Assembly: GCA_045805345.1 (NCBI GenBank)
Contig: JBJMLK010000281.1
Location: forward strand, 1-15,312
DNA length: 15,312 bases
Source: AC-37 sp045805345
GTDB lineage: Bacteria; Actinomycetota; Thermoleophilia; Solirubrobacterales; Thermoleophilaceae
Reading direction: 5' to 3'
The notes beneath the pieces were generated by a model. The model saw only the letters and a list, made by a program, of their open reading frames with translations. It ran no database searches and was not told the origin of the DNA. Every line of letters begins with the position of its first letter. Position 1 is the stretch's first letter. Of the stretch, positions 12,552 to 15,312 are shown piece after piece. The position numbers were made by a program, and so were the translations under genes.

Positions 12552-13961
12552 ATGAGCAGCAACGTACTGGTCGACCGCCTCCAGTTCACGCTCACGGTCA
12601 CCTTCCACTACCTGTTCCCGATCCTCACGATGGGCCTCGCGCTGTTCATCGCGTGGCTCAAGACGGTTGCCTACCTCGGCCGGGACGACCACCGGCTGCG
12701 ACCGTTCCGCAAGAGCGGCGAGGAGCGCGACGAGTACGAGGCGGCGGCTCGCTTCTGGGCCAAGATCTTCGCCGTCAACTTCGCCGTCGGAGTCGTGACC
12801 GGGATCCCGCTCGAGTTCCAGTTCGGCACCAACTGGGCCAGGTTCTCGAACTACGCCGGCGGGGTGATCGGCCAGACGCTGGCGATGGAGGGGGTCTTCG
12901 CGTTCTTCGCCGAGTCGGTCTTCCTCGGGGTCTTCCTGGCCGGCCGCGAGCGGGTGAGCGCGCGAGTGCATTGGATCTCCGCGCTGTTCGTGTTCGCCGG
13001 GTCGTGGCTGTCGGGCTTCTTCATCATCGCCACGAACGCCTGGATGCAGCACCCGGTCGCGTACTCCCGCGCGGGCGACAAGCTTCAGCTCGACTCGCTC
13101 TGGGGCCTGCTCACCAACCCCTGGCTGCCCTGGCAGTACCTGCACAACATGAGCGGCGCCGCGATCACCGGCGCGTTCGTGCTGGCGGCGATGGGCGCGT
13201 TCTTCCTGCTCACCGGCCGCCACCAGGCCTTCGCGCGCGTCAGCGTCCGGGTGGGCGTGGTCGGCGCGCTGATCTTCTGCACGCTCCAGATCTTCCCCAC
13301 CGGCGACCGCGCGGGTGAGGACGTGGCGGTCCACCAGCCGTCGACGTTCGCCGCGATGGAGGGGATCTTCAAGACCGAGAAGGGCGCGCCGCTCGTGATC
13401 ATCGGCAACCCCGACACCGAGAAGCGTCGGCTCGACTCGTCGCTCGGCCTGCCCCACTTCCTCTCGTTCCTCACGTCGAAGCGCTGGAACGACACGACCA
13501 AGGGGCTGAACGAGATCCCCGAGCACGACTGGCCCGACTCGGTGCCGCTCGTCTACTACGCGTACCACATCATGGCCGGGCTCGGCACGATCCTGCTGCT
13601 GATCGCGCTGCTCGGCGTGCTCCTGCTCCGGCGCGGCCGGCTCTACAGCTCGCGGCCGATGCTGTGGGCGCTGATGCTGGCGTTCCCGTTCACCTACATC
13701 GCCAACATCGCGGGCTGGGTGACCGCCGAGGCCGGGCGGCAGCCGTGGGTGGTCTGGGGCCTTCTGCGCACCAAGGACGCCGCGTCGCCGGCGGACTCGG
13801 TGCCGGCGGGCACCGGCATCTTCACGCTGCTGGGCTTCGCGGGGCTCTACCTGTTCGTCGGGATCCTTTTCGTGGTCCTGATCCTGAGGATCGTGGCCAA
13901 GGGACCCGACGAGGCGGAGCTGCCGACCACATCGACGCGCGCCGCCGCGGACCTGGCCTGA
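12552..13961 (+). CDS. cydA: Cytochrome bd-type oxidase subunit I
   Basis: This 469-residue multi-spanning membrane protein carries the haems of cytochrome bd, which reduces oxygen to water with electrons from quinol. His19 in FHYLFPILTMGL matches the E. coli ligand H19. Glu113 and Glu121 in MEGVFAFFAES match E99/E107. His198 in LHNMSGAA matches H186. Met341 matches M393. Glu393 and Arg396 in AEAGRQPW match E445/R448. The Q-loop is short. Two positions differ: QPSTFAAME has Thr265 where E. coli-type enzymes have Lys252 (Glu270 is kept), and YHIM has His339 where R391 is expected. It may therefore be a divergent subfamily. The start is supported by the N-terminal match and a TAGCGT box 9 nt upstream. 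The stop overlaps the cydB start. Confidence 0.93.
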   Translation: MSSNVLVDRLQFTLTVTFHYLFPILTMGLALFIAWLKTVAYLGRDDHRLRPFRKSGEERDEYEAAARFWAKIFAVNFAVGVVTGIPLEFQFGTNWARFSNYAGGVIGQTLAMEGVFAFFAESVFLGVFLAGRERVSARVHWISALFVFAGSWLSGFFIIATNAWMQHPVAYSRAGDKLQLDSLWGLLTNPWLPWQYLHNMSGAAITGAFVLAAMGAFFLLTGRHQAFARVSVRVGVVGALIFCTLQIFPTGDRAGEDVAVHQPSTFAAMEGIFKTEKGAPLVIIGNPDTEKRRLDSSLGLPHFLSFLTSKRWNDTTKGLNEIPEHDWPDSVPLVYYAYHIMAGLGTILLLIALLGVLLLRRGRLYSSRPMLWALMLAFPFTYIANIAGWVTAEAGRQPWVVWGLLRTKDAASPADSVPAGTGIFTLLGFAGLYLFVGILFVVLILRIVAKGPDEAELPTTSTRAAADLA

Positions 13962-14959
13962 TGCCGACCGCCTGGTTCTGGTTCCTTGCGCTGATGGTCA
14001 CGGTCTACGTGATCCTCGACGGCTTCGACCTCGGCGTCGGCGCGCTGCACCTCGTGCTGGCGCGGAGCGAGCCCGAGCGCGAGGAGGCGACGGCGGCGAT
14101 CGGCCCGGTCTGGAACGGCAACGAGGTCTGGCTGATCGCGGCGGGCGGAGTGCTGTTCATGGCGTTCCCGAAGGCGTACGCCAGCGCGTTCAGCGGGCTC
14201 TACTTCGGCCTGATCCTGGTCCTGTGGCTGCTGTTGGGCCGCGGCCTGGCGCTCGAGCTGCGCCACCAGATCGCCCACCCGCTGTGGCGCACGGCGTGCG
14301 ACACCGTCTTCGCCCTCTCCTCCGGGGCGCTGGCGCTCGTGTTCGGCGTGGCGCTCGGCAACGTGGTGCGCGGCGTGCCGCTCCGCCCCGACGGCTACTT
14401 CAGCCTGCCGCTGTTCCACATCCTCAACTGGTACGCGCTGCTGGTGGGCGTCTTCGGGCTCGTGGTGCTGTGCGCGCACGGGGCGAGCTTCCTGGCGCTG
14501 CGCGGGAGCGGCCAGCTGGCGGCGCGCGCCCGGACGTGGGCACGTCGGCTCGTGTGGGCCGAGGCCGCGCTGTTCGTGGCGATGATCGGCCCCACCTACG
14601 CCGTGCGCGACGAGATGCTCACGAACCTCGTCGACCAGCCGTGGAAGCTGATCTTCCCGCTGACCGCCGCGGGCGCGCTGGTGGCGATGGTCGTGTGGCA
14701 GCGCCGCGGCGACTGGGGGCGGGCGTTCGCGGGCTCGGCGCTGTTCATCGCCGGCCTCTTGACCACGATGGCCGCGGCGCTCTACCCCTACGTGCTGCCG
14801 GCGCGCGACGGGGACCCGTTCGGGTTGACCGTGCACAACGCGGCCTCCGGCCACCACTCGCTCACCACCGCGCTCGTGTGGTGGCCGCTCGGCATGGTGC
14901 TGGCGGTCACCTACTTCGTCTACGCGTACCGGATGTTCTTCCGAGCCAAGGAGGCGTGA
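13961..14959 (+). CDS. cydB: Cytochrome bd-type oxidase subunit II
   Basis: This 332-residue membrane protein is the partner of CydA. The N-terminal WFWFLALMVTVYVILDGFDL followed by GVG is the signature start of CydB, and IGPVWNGNEVWLIAAGG (about 47-63) is its second conserved block. About eight hydrophobic helices follow, with FHILNWYALLVGVFGLVVL and the C-terminal VWWPLGMVLAVTYFVYAYRM. The ATG overlaps the cydA stop in an ATGA junction, indicating translational coupling; a start further upstream would overlap cydA and is not credible. No cydD/cydC exporter genes follow, and the next gene is on the opposite strand. A small CydX-like subunit is not evident. Confidence 0.93.
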   Translation: MPTAWFWFLALMVTVYVILDGFDLGVGALHLVLARSEPEREEATAAIGPVWNGNEVWLIAAGGVLFMAFPKAYASAFSGLYFGLILVLWLLLGRGLALELRHQIAHPLWRTACDTVFALSSGALALVFGVALGNVVRGVPLRPDGYFSLPLFHILNWYALLVGVFGLVVLCAHGASFLALRGSGQLAARARTWARRLVWAEAALFVAMIGPTYAVRDEMLTNLVDQPWKLIFPLTAAGALVAMVVWQRRGDWGRAFAGSALFIAGLLTTMAAALYPYVLPARDGDPFGLTVHNAASGHHSLTTALVWWPLGMVLAVTYFVYAYRMFFRAKEA

Positions 14960-14972
14960 TGGCGATTAGCGC

Positions 14973-14988
14973 CGTAGGAGCGGCTACG
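14973..14988. terminator. Possible hairpin between convergent genes
   Basis: CGTAG (14973-14977) pairs with CTACG (14984-14988) across GAGCGG in the 24-bp gap between cydB and the convergent right-edge gene; the right arm includes the latter's stop codon. There is no T-run. It is a possible weak bidirectional terminator. Confidence 0.25.
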
Positions 14989-15312
14989 CGTCCTCGGACT
15001 GCCTGAGCAGCGCGCCGGTCGTCTGCTCGAGGATCCGGCGCCAGGCCCGGGTGCGCTCCTTCTCGGCGTCGAAGTGCTTGATGACCTTGCGCACGCGAGT
15101 GGCGGAGATCTCGATCCCGTGCTTGGCGCACACCGTGCGCAGCCGGTCGTAGTCCTTGGCGAGCTGGAGCGTGACCGACTCGAAGCCGTGCCGCGCGATC
15201 TCCACGCGGCGGGCGAAGTTCATGATGTTGGTGTCGAACATCAGCTCGTCGTTGGGGTCGGGCTCGATCAGGATGATGTCCACGCCCGGGTACTTCTCCT
15301 GCCAGTGCGCCA
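14984..15312 (-). CDS. C-terminal part of a probable patatin-like phospholipase (partial)
   Basis: The open frame runs in from the right edge with no start needed inside the window: AHWQEKYPGVDIILIEPDPN precedes the GTG at 15283 that could be mistaken for a start. About 109 residues are visible. They include ELMFDTNIMNFARRVEIARH, GFESVTLQLAKDY and a basic tail HFDAEKERTRAWRRILEQTT. I recall very similar C-terminal ends, with LIEPDPNDE and an Arg-rich tail ending ALLRQS, in actinobacterial proteins annotated as patatin-like phospholipases. The catalytic GxSxG and Asp motifs would lie outside the window, so this is a resemblance only. It converges on cydB with 24 nt between the stops. Confidence 0.6.
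   Translation of the reverse strand, partial: AHWQEKYPGVDIILIEPDPNDELMFDTNIMNFARRVEIARHGFESVTLQLAKDYDRLRTVCAKHGIEISATRVRKVIKHFDAEKERTRAWRRILEQTTGALLRQSEDA

Noticed and set aside
12336..14857. Minus-strand open frames opposite cydA and cydB (12336-13568, 13847-14857)
   Set aside because: cydA and cydB have unmistakable membrane and haem-ligand motifs; the opposite frames are Glu/Arg/His-rich shadows.
14959..15006. 15-codon ORF overlapping the cydB stop (ATGA), a possible CydX-like subunit
   Set aside because: The peptide MAISAVGAATRPRTA has no membrane helix, is far shorter than CydX, and overlaps the convergent gene, so the junction is probably chance.
1..15312. tRNA, rRNA, insertion sequences, attachment sites, riboswitches
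   Set aside because: Reading both strands, I saw no conserved tRNA arms, transposase motifs, flanking direct repeats or known riboswitch cores. Longer gaps (6412-6533 and 52-nt or shorter gaps elsewhere) hold only the promoter or hairpin elements listed.

Overview
This is very GC-rich, actinobacterial-looking chromosomal DNA. I judge it most likely to come from class Thermoleophilia (Solirubrobacterales or relatives). The reasons are the strong G/C bias at codon third positions, frequent GTG starts, a Sec-exported RTX-like repeat protein with a two-cysteine tail of a kind I associate with that class, and many genes whose only upstream signal is a TANNNT -10 box 6-10 nt before the start codon, which suggests leaderless mRNA. 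The taxonomic call is an inference. I see no mobile elements, tRNA or rRNA genes, or CRISPR arrays. Gene density is high, and no gap longer than 300 bases lacks a gene.

Left part (1-2570): the first 13 codons of a gene leaving the window on the minus strand. It is divergent from a plus-strand run of a Nudix hydrolase, an exported RTX-like repeat protein and an NAD-dependent epimerase/dehydratase. A minus-strand operon (5626 down to 2586) follows: a small unknown protein, a PQQ-type sugar dehydrogenase lipoprotein, an SCP2-like sterol/lipid carrier and an iron-containing alcohol dehydrogenase. The last three are joined by 1-nt and 3-4-nt junctions. The alcohol dehydrogenase appears to start at an unusual CTG overlapping the previous stop.

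Middle (5653-11598, all plus): a Nif3/DUF34 metal protein, a 61-residue helix-turn-helix protein with its own clear promoter, a FadD15-type long-chain acyl-CoA synthetase, a three-helix membrane protein, a HisC-like aminotransferase, and a membrane-anchored SPFH/band-7-like protein coupled to a small single-pass membrane protein.

Right part (11602-15312): a minus-strand AraC-type regulator plus VOC protein pair, divergent across 41 bp from cydA-cydB (cytochrome bd oxidase, ATGA-coupled). The 3' end of a minus-strand gene, probably patatin-like, runs off the right edge. The CydA protein keeps the haem ligands but departs from the E. coli enzyme at two quinol-site or haem-region residues.

The themes I find most worth following are the recurrent leaderless promoter signature, often bracketed by short inverted repeats; the lipid/alcohol-oxidation operon with its CTG start; and the atypical CydA.
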